From Heterocephalus glaber (Eukaryota > Chordata > Mammalia > Rodentia > Bathyergidae): DNA of 64,000 bases. Shown here piece by piece: positions 1-15,300 of the stretch. Made by a program: the position numbers and the translations under genes. Where the stretch lies: NCBI RefSeq assembly GCF_000247695.1, contig NW_004624782.1, forward strand, positions 13,209,457 through 13,273,456, in the 5' to 3' direction. The notes below the pieces were generated by a model. The model searched no databases. It was not told where the DNA came from and worked only from the letters and a program-made list of their open reading frames with translations. The stretch's first letter is position 1, and each line of letters opens with the position of its first letter.

Positions 1-1090
1 GCGCCCCACCCGCAGCCCAGTCTGCCTGCCAGCCCTTGGCTTATCCACCCTCAGGAGCGGCTGGGTCCCCTCCCTGTATTGCCCCCTTTGTCTGGGGCCA
101 GCTGCCCCTCCCCATTCCCCAACCCACTGCCCCTCGGCTCAGGTTCTCGCCCCACCCTGCCCTGGGGCTCCTCACACGGGGCCTCAGCTCTTTCTCCGCA
201 GTGGCCTCCAGCTGACTGTGGCTTCCCTCCCGCCTTTCCGACCTCCCACCCTCCTCAGACCAGGCTTCTCTCCTCTCAGATGCACAATTCCAGAGGAAGC
301 GCCACTGTGCTGACTCAAGGAGAAAAACGCAATGCTGCACACTCACGCGATTCTCATCTGTGTTTACTCTCAAAGTACAGAGAGCTGTCTCTGTGCTCGG
401 CACCTTTACTCAGCACTTTCTCCTTAATGCTCAGCTAGATGCGGAAAGACAGGAGCTTGGGCCACCACCAGGCAGACAGAGCAGCACCAGCAGGCCCATG
501 GCAGATGCATCTAGAACCTTCCAGGGCCAGCGGGCCCCAGCCTGGGGCGGTGGCTGTGCCTTATTAGGTTATGGAGCCCCCCCCCATGACTGTGTGACTG
601 TTTCCTCATCCGTACAATGGGGACAGAAACCTCAGCTCCTCTCCTGGGCCTTGTGTGAGGACTAAGTAAGTTTGTGCTGTGTGAAGGCTTAGATGCTAGG
701 ACGGTGCCTGCTCAGCACGTGAACAGTTGGTGTACAGCCACGGGGCCTCTTCCTGTCTTGCCCAGACTCGCGCCGCACTGGGCACTCCTGGCTGCATGGC
801 TGCCCTTTGATCTGAAGGGGTCCTTGGAAGTGCAGTGGGCTCTGCAGTCTGCCTGCTTTGGATCCCAGCCCACCACTTCCCGTGTGGCAGCGTGGCCTTG
901 GCCGGTTCTCACACTGTCTGTAACCTGAGAGTCGCTTCCTCTCAGGGCTGCTGTGAGCACCCCGAGGCTGGCCTGCTGGACTTGCCTCCCGCCTCCCACA
1001 GACTCCTTGAGTGTTTGCTTCCTGCCTAAGACTGCTCCCTTGGGGGCCCACCCTTCCTGTCTTCCTGACCCTTCTCTTTGTGCCCAACAG
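1..1090 (+). other. TLCD3B: TLCD3B intron, partial
   Basis: No coding exon of TLCD3B is recognisable here. The stretch ends in the acceptor AG at 1089-1090. It holds a MIR-like remnant near 570-740 (tract TTTCCTCATCCGTACAATGG followed by a GGACTAAGTAAG-type segment). Confidence 0.75.
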
Positions 1091-2030
<940 letters not shown>

Positions 2031-2692
2031 GGAGGGGGCAGGGGCCATGCCACACCCTGGGCAGGGCTCTGGGGCGGCGGGTGGGGCTGGAAGCCCTGGG
2101 CCTTGCCTTAACAGCCCCGAGACTGACAGAGGACTCAGAAGGGCAGGGGCAGCTACCCTCAGGGATAGGGGGCAACCAGGTGACCAACTGGAAGACCGGA
2201 GGGGTCTCTTCTGGGACAGAGCCCAGGGCAGGGCTAGTGACCCTTCCCACCGGTGAGCCAGGAAAGAGGAAGGGGGCGTCCTTCCAGCCACCGCTGAGGC
2301 TGAGGGTCTGTGGGGAGAGGGGAACAAAGGACATGGGGGCCCTGCTGCTAAGGACACCCCAGCCCCCCTGCTGCAAGCCCTCTCTGCTCCCTGCCGTCTG
2401 GGAGGAGAGGACACCCTCACTCTCCTTGTGGGCCTCAGGGGCCCAGCTGCTCCCACAGCTCTTCTGTAGGGAATCTTATTTATTTTATTTATTCACCCAA
2501 ATTCAAACGGATTTGCTGGGGGAGGGGGAGGGAGGTGGCTGCTCCCCCTTCGCGCCTCCGCAGTGCTGAGCATCCGGGGGCGGGTGAGGCTCACATCTCG
2601 CCCTCGGGCCCTGGCATGGCCCTGGTGCTACAGACCTCTCCAGGTTTCCTCCACTCAGGTCGGGGACCCTGGGAGGTGCTTCACAGACTGCT

Positions 2693-2698
2693 AATAAA
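2693..2698 (+). terminator. TLCD3B: Poly(A) signal of TLCD3B
   Basis: AATAAA lies about 660 bases after the stop codon and is followed by TG-rich sequence. It is the only canonical signal between TLCD3B and the convergent FIMP gene. Confidence 0.85.
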
Positions 2699-2847
2699 CA
2701 TGACCTGCGTGAACGCCACCAAGGCCAGCTGGGTCCGTTCTTTGAGGCCACAAAGGGAAGAGGTGGGGGCCTGGTGCATGGGGAGCAGGACGACCCCTCC
2801 TGCTGCTCAGTGAGCAGTCAGGGAAGACAGAGTCGAAGTCGGGAACC

Positions 2848-2853
2848 TTTATT
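2848..2853 (-). terminator. FIMP: Poly(A) signal of FIMP
   Basis: AATAAA on the minus strand (TTTATT on plus), about 195 bases after the FIMP stop. It lies only 150 bases from the TLCD3B signal, so the two genes end almost back to back. Confidence 0.8.
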
Positions 2854-3046
2854 TATCAGTGGGAGAGAATGGCGACCTGGGCGCCCGGCCGCATCCATGA
2901 CCCTCGTCCACTCTCTAGGCTCCTTGCCGGCAACTCCTGAGGGGCATGGAGACCAGACAGGAAGTCGCATACCAACCACTTCCTGAGAGGCAGGGCCCTC
3001 TGGACTCCCGAGAGAGGAAGAGGGTGGGCCGGGCACGGGGCAGGCC

Positions 3047-3666
3047 TCACACGTGGATGCAGAACTGGAAGAGGAGGTAGAAGAAGGCCACCACCAGGAT
3101 GCCCACCAGGATGTGATGGAAGAGCCCAGGACCGGAGCCTGCGGGACAGGAAGGTCAAGGCCAGTCTGGCCAGGGAGGAAGGAGGCTTTCCCTCAGCTGC
3201 TCCTACCTGAGTGGACAAACTGCACGGGTCTCTCTCCGATAAACTGGGCCACTGCCTGCAGGCTGGCCTGGTCTGAGTCTGGGTAATCGAAGAAGTCAGG
3301 TCTCTCTACGAAGCGTGGGGGCGCTACTGGTGGGGCCAGAGCCTTGGTGCGCGCCGGCCTGAGCACTGGGACCCAAGGCAGAGGTGTGACAGCGGCCACG
3401 CTGGCTCCCCCAGCCCCACCCGACAGGGCGACGGGCAGAGGCCCGCTGGAGACCCCAGGGTCAGCCCCGCACCCCAGGGAGGCCCAGGCTGGCTGGGATG
3501 CGGAGGATGGGGAGGGAAAACAAGGCCCAGGGCGGGCTCCCCTGACGGCAGTGTCCTGACCCCGCCTCCCTTCTTCCCGCTGCTCCGGAGTCGGCTTCCC
3601 ACCGGCGCCTCCCGCCTGCAGCGCAGCCAGCCACACCCACATGGGCAGCCAGGGCCCCAGCCTCAT
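3047..3666 (-). CDS. FIMP: Fertilization-influencing membrane protein (C16orf92 homologue)
   Basis: Exons 3666-3561, 3326-3207 and 3138-3047 join to 318 bases, 105 aa plus stop. The start MRLGPWLPMWVWLAALQAGG looks like a signal peptide. Exon 2 gives PPRFVERPDFFDYPDSDQ, the most conserved part. Exon 3 encodes GLFHHILVGILVVAFFYLL, a single membrane span near the C-terminus. This matches the known small type I sperm membrane protein needed for efficient sperm-egg fusion in mouse (established knowledge). The exon 1 donor (GTCAGG after AGGCGGG) and exon 2 acceptor (CACCAG before TAGCG) are my choice because they restore the spacing seen in human; the borders of exons 2 and 3 are clear. Intron 1 (234 bases) is itself stop-free and a multiple of three, so an unspliced frame runs on. 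A CRE-like site lies just upstream of the start. Confidence 0.85.
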
Positions 3667-3713
3667 GCGCCTCGGCCCCTCGTCCCCCTCGTCCCGCTCG
3701 GGCTGGCTCTCTG

Positions 3714-3721
3714 TGATGTCA
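3714..3721 (-). promoter_or_regulatory. CRE-like element upstream of FIMP
   Basis: TGATGTCA, one mismatch from the palindromic CRE TGACGTCA, lies about 50 bases upstream of the FIMP start codon. CREM-tau uses such promoter-proximal sites in many haploid-spermatid genes; use here is inferred. Confidence 0.4.
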
Positions 3722-5045
3722 CACCGGAGCCGTTCTAAGGGAGCAGCGAGGGTGGGAGGAGGAAGTGCGGGGAGTGGGCTCTTCCCTGGAGCGGCGGGGA
3801 GAGGCTGGGCCCGCAGGGCCTTGTCCTTCAAGGAGCAGAGGAGGTGGGGGGGGCTCAGGGTCCGAGGTGACCCCTCCCCCGCACCATAAACAAACAGACA
3901 AACAAACAGCGGTGGCTCGAGAATTTATACACGGAAGGGACTTGGGGCGCTCTTGCTGAAGGCAAGCTGGACCTGTGGAAGGTGCGTTTGCGTGGCAGGC
4001 ACATTTGGCCTGGGAGTAGGGGACCAGGGTCACGCACCTCTACTGTCCCTGGGTTGCACTGAGCTTCTTAACACGGTGAGCGCTGTGCGCGCAGTACCTC
4101 CATTAACGCCGGGGCCTCACGAGGCTGGCTCTGCCCAGAGGGCAAGGGATGTGGGCAACAACTTTCCACCCGAGGCGTGGCTCCACGGGGCTCCCTCTCG
4201 GTCGCGTCCCCAGTCCAGCCGCACAGGAGTCTCCGCGTCCTGGGCCTGCGCGCGCGGGCCTGGCCGAGGAGTGGCGGGCTTTCCCCGCCAGGGGGCGGCA
4301 GCGCGCAGGCCTCGCGCCCTCGCCGCCTCCGCCAGGGGCAGGTGGCGTCTGCGGCAGCAGAGGGGGCTCCAGTCCGGGCAGGGTGCGGGGGCCGTAGTCA
4401 GAGGATTCCCCGGCCGGCCCGAGGGAAGTCCCTGCCCTCCGCAGAGCCCCGCAGGCCGCGCTCACCGGGCGATGCCCCCTAGCCCTGGCCCTTCCCGCGG
4501 CTGCCTCACCCCTGCCCCTGCGGCGGGGAAGCTGGCTCCCCTCTGATTGGCAGGTAGGCCTATCTGTCACAGCTGTGTCCGGCCCACCCGGCCAAGGACG
4601 CTCAGGGTCGCCAAGGCCGGCGGGTGGGGGCTTCTGGCCCTCTCTGTCCCCTGCTGGGGACCCTGAAGCTCTAGCCGTGCTTCCTCTGCCCCGCGACGCC
4701 GAGAGGCCATTGCTGTGATCAGCTTCAATTTCCTAACTAGAAAAAACCCCAAGACGGAAAAATGAGGGAAGCCGCAGGCGCGGCGGGGAGGCTCGGGGCT
4801 GGCTTCTCCCAGACACCCCGGTTCCCACCCCGGGAGCCTGGGCCTCCGCCATTGCCCAAAGAACCCAGCTGCTCTGTCCACACAGCCCTCTCCATTCAGG
4901 CAGCGGGTCACCCTTCACCCTCTCGTCCACCTCCAAACGAAGGCTGAGCTCCTGCAGCGTGCGGGGCTGCTCCCGGGCCACCCGGGAGGCCCACTGGACA
5001 CACGCTGTTCTAGTGTGGGCAGACACCTGTGCTCCCCCACCACCA
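3722..5045. other. Intergenic, GC-rich, no gene seen
   Basis: Between the FIMP start and the first SINE I see no supported gene. The part at about 4170-4520 is CpG-rich without a recognisable first exon and carries a CTCF-like motif. Confidence 0.6.
4285..4299 (+). promoter_or_regulatory. Candidate CTCF binding site
   Basis: CCGCCAGGGGGCGGC fits the CTCF core (CCNNCAGGGGGCGC type) at nearly all informative positions. It sits in an orphan CpG-rich patch between FIMP and DOC2A. Occupancy cannot be judged from sequence. Confidence 0.45.
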
Positions 5046-5203
5046 TGTTCTGTTTGTTTTTGTTTTGTTGTGGTTGGTTTTTGTTGTTTTGAGACAGGGT
5101 CTCAATATGTAGTTCAGGCTGGCCTTGAACTCACAGCAATCCTCCTGCCTCAGCCTCCCGAGCACTGGGACTACAGGTGTGTGCTACCACTCCCGCTGAC
5201 CTT
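5046..5203 (-). repeat. B1 SINE
   Basis: Minus-strand B1: T-rich tail at the left, then GAGACAGGGTCTC, a GGCTGGCCTTGAACTCACAG segment and CTGGGACTACAGGTGTG, the antisense of the 7SL-derived B1 body. Confidence 0.85.
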
Positions 5204-5204
5204 T

Positions 5205-6240
5205 AATGTATTTTTCAGCCTCTTTTGGTACAGTCTTGTCCCCGCCACTCCACCAACACTACTTTGTTCAAGTCCACCAGTGACCTCTTTATTTGGCAAA
5301 TTGAATGTGACATCTTTTTCCACTCTGTCTTGGCAGGGCACCCATCTCTGGTCCCAGCCCAGGAGCCCTCCTTCCCAGTTTTCTGGGTCCTCCTCTTGCC
5401 AGCTCAGCCTTGGGTCCTCTCTTTTCTATGTATATTCGCTCTCCCTAGGTGATCTCATCCAGTTTCATGGCTTTAAATACCATCCATATACTGGTGACTC
5501 ACAAATGTATATTTCCAGCCTAGACCCCTCCTTGGAGCTCCAGGCTCCAATACCCAGCTTCCTGCTTGATGTCTCTGTGTCCAAAAACATCTCAAGTGCA
5601 TCAGATCATAGCTGAGGCTCGTGAATCCAGTCCAAGCCTCTCCATCGCTCGTCGTTTCATCTCCACACAGGGTCCTCCAATCCTCTACATGCACTGATCA
5701 ACACAAGTTTGGGGACGGCCTGACCCCTGGCTGTCTCTTATCAGACAAGCCCGCAGTGAAAACCTGTGGTTTGATTTCCAGCAGAAATCTCCAATATGTC
5801 TACCTCCTTCCCCCTCGGCTTCCTCCCCTCCAAGCCACTGCCAAGTTTCCCTGGCTTACTGCAACAGCCTTTGGACCAGTTCACCCAGGTTTATTCTTAC
5901 CCGCCAAGATCTGCTCTCCATCCACCAGCAGAACCAACTGAAACACGAGGAGCCACTATTCCAGCACTCCAGCGGTTCTCCCTCAGTCCAAGTGTGATTC
6001 TGAACTTCTCTCCTGCACTGCAGGCCCCTGCCTCCTTGTCCACTCAGACCCCTCTCGCTGCCCCTCCTCAGCATTCTCCAGCCGAAGAGCCTTCGGCCTG
6101 TTCTGCAAGCATTCTCAGTTCTTGATGCCTCCCGGGCTGTGCAGACCTCACCTCCAACCCCGAAGGGTGAGTGCAGACCACTCTTCCACTGCTTCAGTCT
6201 GCTGGCTGGAATTGCCTGAGTATTGTCCACGTCCCCTGCA
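5205..6240 (+). repeat. L2 LINE remnant (3' part)
   Basis: Diverged sequence resembling the 3' portion of L2, for example GTGATCTCATCCAGTTTCAT, TATACTGGTGACTCACAAAT and CTTACTGCAACAGCC. The long frames across it are broken shadows of the old element. Confidence 0.55.
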
Positions 6241-6295
6241 AGGCTGCAGAGCGAGAGATCACCGCAATGTGCATGCTACCTAAGAAATCCATGCT

Positions 6296-6380
6296 GGGCC
6301 AGGATTTAGCTCAGTGGTTTCGCTGCCTGCTTCGCAATTGCAAGGACTCGAGTTCAATCCCCCGTACCAAAAAAAAAAAA
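6296..6380 (+). repeat. ID SINE with target-site duplication
   Basis: tRNA-derived ID element with box A (TTTAGCTCAGTGG) and box B (GAGTTCAATCC) and an A-tail. It is flanked by perfect copies of GAAATCCATGCT at 6284-6295 and 6381-6392. Confidence 0.9.
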
Positions 6381-6554
6381 GAAATCCATGCTGAACGACA
6401 GGGCAGATGCACAGGGATGAGACATCTTCCAGCTCTCAGCGAACCAGGCCCAAACTGCGCACCATGAGAAGATACTCCGAGGAGCCAGGTTGCTCAGCCG
6501 CTCCCTTGGTCTTATCCCTTTGTTTTAAAAATGTATTTCTCTGGGTATATCTTA

Positions 6555-6625
6555 GCAGAAGAGCCTGTGCCTAGCACGGGCGCGGCCTTGGGCTTGACCC
6601 CCGACACACACAAACACATACGGAA
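6555..6625 (+). repeat. Degenerate ID-like SINE
   Basis: Short tRNA-like remnant ending in GGCTTGACCCCCGACACAC, a decayed ID 3' half. Borders are uncertain. Confidence 0.4.
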
Positions 6626-7097
6626 AAGGACATGCATAGAACTTTAGTGCATATATACGTATTTTAATGTGTTCTTTAGCATAGGGAGCATAGGTTCACA
6701 GCATACAATTTAAAAGGCACAAAAGAATGTATATTGAGAACTCTTTCGGATTCCTGCTCTTTCCTGCCCCACAGCAACCCCCTCAGAGGCACCATAGTTA
6801 CAATTTATTTTCTTGTAAGCCTTCTGGAAATAATTTATGCACAAATAAATACATAAAAGCTCTTGCCCTCCTGGCTCAAATGGCAGCATTCCACACATCC
6901 TGCTCTGCACCTTCGTTCTTTAAGTTAAAAGGAGATTGTGAAGCTGATAATCTACATGTGCATCAAGAGCCCCCTTTCTTTTTTGTGGCTTCGTACTATT
7001 TCATCATAGGAAGTCATGTCATGACTGATTTAATACCCTCACACATGGATGTTTCAGTTGTTCCCATCTTTTGGTGCATGGTGCAATGAAGAATCTT

Positions 7098-7222
7098 GAA
7101 TTTAGCAGGACACTTTGGTGCTTGCCTGTAATCCCAGCATTGGGAGGAAGACTGAGGCAGGAGGATGGAGCTCAAGGCTGGCCTGGGCTGTGTAGTGAGA
7201 CCCTGTCTCAAAAAATATGATT
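7098..7222 (+). repeat. B1 SINE
   Basis: B1 body with GCTTGCCTGTAATCCCAGCA, AGGCAGGAGGATGGAG and GAGACCCTGTCTCAAAAA. Confidence 0.8.
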
Positions 7223-7254
7223 AAACACAAACAAAATTTACACAATTTTTTGTG

Positions 7255-7335
7255 CACGTGCTACAGATGGAACCCATGGAGGTGTGCATGCTAAGCACTG
7301 GCTCTACTACTGAGGCACTCCCAGCCTCGGCCGTT
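7255..7335 (-). repeat. Old ID SINE
   Basis: Antisense ID-like: GATGGAACCCATGG near the left end and GGCTCTACTACTGAGGCACT at the right, which are the reverse of the ID box B and box A regions. Confidence 0.5.
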
Positions 7336-7999
7336 TACACACTGACAGTGCTGAGCCTGTCTGCATTGTGGCAGCCTCTGTTAGGCCCCAGCATTAGTGA
7401 GGATAAGCTAGTGGCAGGCCCAGTTGGGGCCCTCGGGGGACTCAATGAATCACCCCTCTGGCTGCTGCAGCTCCTGGATTATAGACATGGAAACAGGGAG
7501 GGCACACAGAGCAGCAGAGGTGAGTCTGAGGTGCTCCAGGAAGACCCTAGGAACGGGCCAGGATGCAGAGGGCACCGGCAGGCGACTCCCGGCTGCCAAG
7601 GTGCAACCTGGCGGCCGGCAGAGGTGGAGGGCTAGGGGCTGCTCTGCAGGCGGGAAGGCCTGGTGAGGACCTGGTCTCTCCCTTGCTCAGTCTGGGTCGG
7701 AGGAGGGGGATCAAAGGCCCGGGCAGGCATGGGGCGGGGGGTGGGGGGATGGGGGGTGTCAGGTCCAGGCTGCTGGGCATTCAAGGCCAAGCTGGACACC
7801 CGCCCTGCCAAGGACTGGAACCAGAGAGGGCAGGGGTTGGGGGTAGGGGTGGATCCCCAAGGAGATGCCACCCCTGACATGGGGACACTGGCCTTGGGGG
7901 CTGGGTAGCATTGGAGGAGAGGCCTCACAACCGAAGGGAGGAGGCGGGAGGGAACCTCAGCCCCGGGTCTCCCCAGCAGTGACCCGAGATCCCAGGCCA

Positions 8000-8667
8000 G
8001 ACTGTGGGGAATCCACACACCCCTCACCACCCCCCGGCGGTCGGGTCACTGCGGCTCTCCGAGCCCCGCCCCACGGCCACCGGGGACCGGGCCTCGCCTT
8101 TGTCGCATGCTCCGCGGGGGAGGGGAGTGAAGGGAGAAATGAGCCAGGGTTGCCATAGCAACTAGGCCGGTGGTCGCCCGGAGACCCGAGGGAGAACTGC
8201 CGGGTTCCGGGCCGCGGCTTCGGCTTCTTGGGGGCTCTGGGAGCCCGCGTGCCGGGCGTGTGTGCGCGAAGTTCTCGGGTGCGTGTGCGCTCGTGTCTGC
8301 GTGTGTGTATCATGCGTGTGAGCTTGCACACGTGTGCGCAGGAAGTGCCAGGGCGAGACGTGTGTGCCAGCCCGCGCGCCTGAGCGTGCGTCCTCGCGTG
8401 CGCTCCTGAGGGTGCCCGGCGCGCGTGGCGAGTGTGAGCCTGGAGCCGCCCCGCCCAGCTTCGCCTCCGCCCGCGGCCTGCGCTCTCCCGGCTCCCCAGC
8501 TCAGACTCCGCGCGCTCCCTCGTCCGGAGCCGCTGCCCGAGCCGCACCTGTTGGAGGCGCAGAGACAGGTGCGGGGCGCGGAGGCCGCCCCTGAGCGGAG
8601 AGCAGGAGCCGAGGGCGGGGCCGGGCCGAGCCGGCTTCTGCACCCCGCTCCCCAGCCCGCGTGCTGC
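8000..8667 (+). promoter_or_regulatory. DOC2A: DOC2A CpG-rich promoter and 5' UTR region
   Basis: Dense CpG sequence leading into the DOC2A start codon. A donor-like CAG/GTGCGG occurs at about 8569-8575, so at least one non-coding 5' exon may lie here. An alternating purine-pyrimidine tract at about 8250-8345 (GTGCGTGTGCG, TGCGTGTGTGT, CACACGTGTGCGC) lies within it. I cannot place the transcription start. Confidence 0.6.
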
Positions 8668-11801
<3,134 letters not shown>

Positions 11802-12113
11802 GCGGCAGCAGCTGCCATACAGGCCTCGCACGAATGTGCTGCACGTTTACACAGGGTGGATGCCTGGCCCGCCCGCCCCGCCTGTCTCATTGAGTCTCGT
11901 GGCCTGACCGTGACCCTCGGTCCACACTCATATGCAAACTCCTCCCTCACTCTCACCAAGCATGCAAACCACCCACCGCACACCCTGGGGAGTGCTGTCC
12001 CCAGCCCTCTCCGAGCTGCCCGGCCCCTCGACACAGGAGGAGGTCGGATTAGGGGAGGTTTGGAGGAGAATGTTTCCAAAGGACAGACAAGAGGCGCTGC
12101 TGCAACACGGACC

Positions 12114-12119
12114 TTCATT
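12114..12119 (-). terminator. INO80E: Possible variant poly(A) signal of INO80E
   Basis: No AATAAA or ATTAAA is seen on the minus strand just past the INO80E stop. AATGAA (TTCATT on plus) lies about 200 bases beyond it, inside the DOC2A 3' UTR. If used, the two mRNAs overlap antisense by roughly 190 bases. Confidence 0.3.
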
Positions 12120-12286
12120 ACAGTCCCAGCCCGACAGCCACCCTTCCCAGGCACGCCCAGCGAGGCAGGTGCTCCTGGCCACTCACTTAAATAATGTCCT
12201 GGGGCCCTGCCACCTGCTGGGGACACTTGTGCATGTTTACGCCTTTTCTGATTGTGTCAGTGGCCAAAGCATGGCAACTGTGCATC

Positions 12287-12292
12287 AATAAA
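12287..12292 (+). terminator. DOC2A: Poly(A) signal of DOC2A
   Basis: AATAAA, 486 bases after the DOC2A stop and only 28 bases before the INO80E stop codon on the other strand, so the two 3' UTRs must nearly touch or overlap. Confidence 0.85.
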
Positions 12293-12319
12293 CATGGAGG
12301 ACGCTGGGCTGGCATGCAG

Positions 12320-15300
12320 TCACTCCGGGATGTCGATCACCAGGTCGTCGTCCCCGTCCAGGGCGTCGTCCCCACTGCCTGCGTCACTGAACATCTGCCG
12401 AGGGACGGTGCTCAGGATCGTGTGGGGGGGCATCTTGGGAGGGGGTAGCGGGGTCAGGGCCGCCCCGACCCCAGCCCCAGGACCCTGGGCAGGGAAGGCC
12501 AGCAGCCCGCCCACGGGGCAGTCCGGGGGTCCAACCGCCATCTGCAGCAGGGAAGAAATACAGGGGACTGGTCAGTGGCTCTGGCCTCCGGGAGGGCGGG
12601 GCGGGGTGTGACGGAAAGGGAAGGAAAGGCCGCATGCTGCCCGCCAGAGGCGCCCATCGTCCTGGAGCCAGTGTGCAGCCTCTCCACCGGCAGCACCCTC
12701 CTCTCCTGCACAACCCCCTGGCTCGAAGAAGGTGTCACAGGCTGCCTGAGCCTCAAGCCTGGGCGACTTCTTTGGCCCCCAGAAGCTGTAATACCTCTCG
12801 GACAGCCCCTCCTGGGATCCCCATGGCACAGCCTCCCCAGGGCCAGCTCCTCCACACTGCAGCCAGGGGAGCGCTCCAGAACAGACCCCAGCTCAGGGCC
12901 GGGCAGGGTGCAAGTGGCTGACCACAGGCCCGCCCTCCACCAGCAGTGTCTCCTCAGCAAAAGCCCGGCTTGTCCTGGGGGCGGGGCCTCCAGTCTCCCA
13001 ACCTCCAGCCTCCCCTGGCAGGCCCCCACAGTCCTCGCCACAGATCGCTCTCTGGCTGTCAGCAACAACCTGTGTTCTCTGGGGGCACAAACGGAGGTGT
13101 AGGGAGGCGGCCCGTGGGTCCCCAGGGGCAGGTCCTGCCTGTTCCAGCCTCGCCAGCCCTGCTCGCCCCTGGGTGGTGGTAGTCAGAGCGGGTCAGGCAG
13201 CAGGGCTCGAGGCCGGCAGCCCAGAGGTCAGCAGGAGCCTTGCCCTGAGCAGCCCTGCGGCAGGCCCCACGTGTATGCACACGAGGAGACACATGCGTGA
13301 CCAAAAGGACAGCTCTACGTGCACTGTCGCCTCCCCAGCTACCACTGCAGGGTCCCCACCCTGTCCCCGATGCCCTCCCCTGCCTGGACCTCTTCATTAT
13401 GACCATGGGCAGCTAATGTGCGTCTGTGGCTTGCTGGGGCCCAGGTGCTGGGCTCAGTGTCCCCTGTCCCTAACTCCTTTCAGCTTCATGTGACTGCCTG
13501 AAGAGAGCGAGGCTCACAGATAAGTGACATGCCCACGATGCATGAGTACATGGAAGAGCTGACTAAAGCCCCGGCTGGTTTTCTTTATCTGGGACAGGGG
13601 ATTTTTGCTATGTTGCCCAGGCCAGCCTTGAACTCCTAGACTCAGGTGACCTCCTGCCTCAGCCTTTTGAGCAGCTGGGACTATATTCGTGCTCTGAGTG
13701 ACTGTGTCAGCCTCAATGCTCACGGTCACTGTCTCTCATCTGTTTCTCACCCGAGCCTTGAGGGACTCCACTCCCTCGGCAATGGACAGCCCAAGATCTG
13801 GGAGTCCTAGCAGCCTTCTCTTCCCAACTCCTGCTGCATCCCTCATGTTTTTGCTCTGTGCACAGCAACTGACATGAGCCCCTCCTGGCCAACACTGTCT
13901 CCAGGGTTTCCTGAGCCTCAGTGCCTGGCACCCTCCACAGCAGGGCAGGCTGCAGCCTGAAAACCTGCCCACCCCTGACACTTGCCTGTTTGCTCGGGGC
14001 TGCCCTGACCCTTATCTTCCCACTGCCTGCCAGAGGAGCCAAAGCCAAACCTTTCGGTAGGGGCCAGTATTTTGTGTGCAGGCATGTGCTGCTAAGAATG
14101 CACCCAGGCCCTATGCGTGGTAGGCAGGTGCTCTGCCACTGAGCTCTGCACACCCAGCCCCAGAACCCACACTCTGAGCCACTAGAAACACAGCATCTGG
14201 TTTGATTCTGCTTCAGGACCCAGACGGCGGGCTAGGGACCAGCCTGGCCCCTGCTCAGCTCTGACTGCACACCAGACGCACTGTGCCTTTCTGTATCTTC
14301 AGCTGCTGCTCAGTACTCCTGGGGCCCCGTGCTCTACCCTCTTTGTGGACTCCCAAGGACACATCATCATGAACTCAGCTCCCAAATGCAGCTCTCGACA
14401 TGTCCAAGGCCAAACTTCTGCACTTCCCTCCAGAAGCTGCTCCTCCCAGTCCCCCGTCTCAGAGGAAGACCACTCCATGTGTCCCCAGGAGGACTGGGGC
14501 TCCTGGACACTGCTCCCTCTCTCACCACAGCCACACCTGGGCTTCCAGAAAACTTCTGGCCCCTTCTTTAAAACGGACCCCTGGTCCACTCTGCACCCTC
14601 CACAGCCACTGGGTTTCTTCAGTCACAGCCTCACTGCCATCTAACTCATTCCCAGCCCCTGCACCCAGCAACACCTCTAGAGCAGTGGTGGCAACATGAC
14701 TAAGATGTCAACTGGACCGGATCTGCCACCCTTCCTCCACTAGTTCCCACCTCACAGGACAAGGCAGTCCTTCAGCACCTCCAGGACCCACTTTCCCTTC
14801 CCCCGATCCTTGCACAGCCTGGCACTCGTGCCCCCAGGCCTTTGTCCAGCTGTCCCTGACAAACTCTTTCCTTGGGCCTGCCTGGGGATTTAGCTCAGTG
14901 GTTCCAGCGCCTGCCTTGCAAGCACAAGGTCCTGAGTTCAATCCCTGGTACCAAACAAAACAAAACAAAACAAAACAAAACAAAACAAGGCCCGGGGATT
15001 TAGCTCAGTGGTTCTGGCGCCTGCCTTGCAAGCACAAGGTCCCGAGTTCAATCTCCGGCACAAGAAAACAAAAACAAAAAAATACAAAACAAAACTCTTT
15101 CCCAAAGAGCGGATGGCTGGCTCTCATTTCCCCTAAGTCTCTGATCAAGCAACACCCCAGCCCACTCCACCACAAATGGCCCCACCACCTTCGGCCCCAC
15201 CATTTTCTTGACTGTTTTCTAGACTAGGACTTAATTATCTGATCTATCTCCTCCCCAGCTTGCAAGAAGTGAGCACGAGGGGTTATGTCTGCTTTGTCCA

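Noticed and set aside
4959..5615. 218-codon plus-strand frame
   Set aside because: It runs through an antisense B1 and the L2 remnant with no protein similarity that I recognise.
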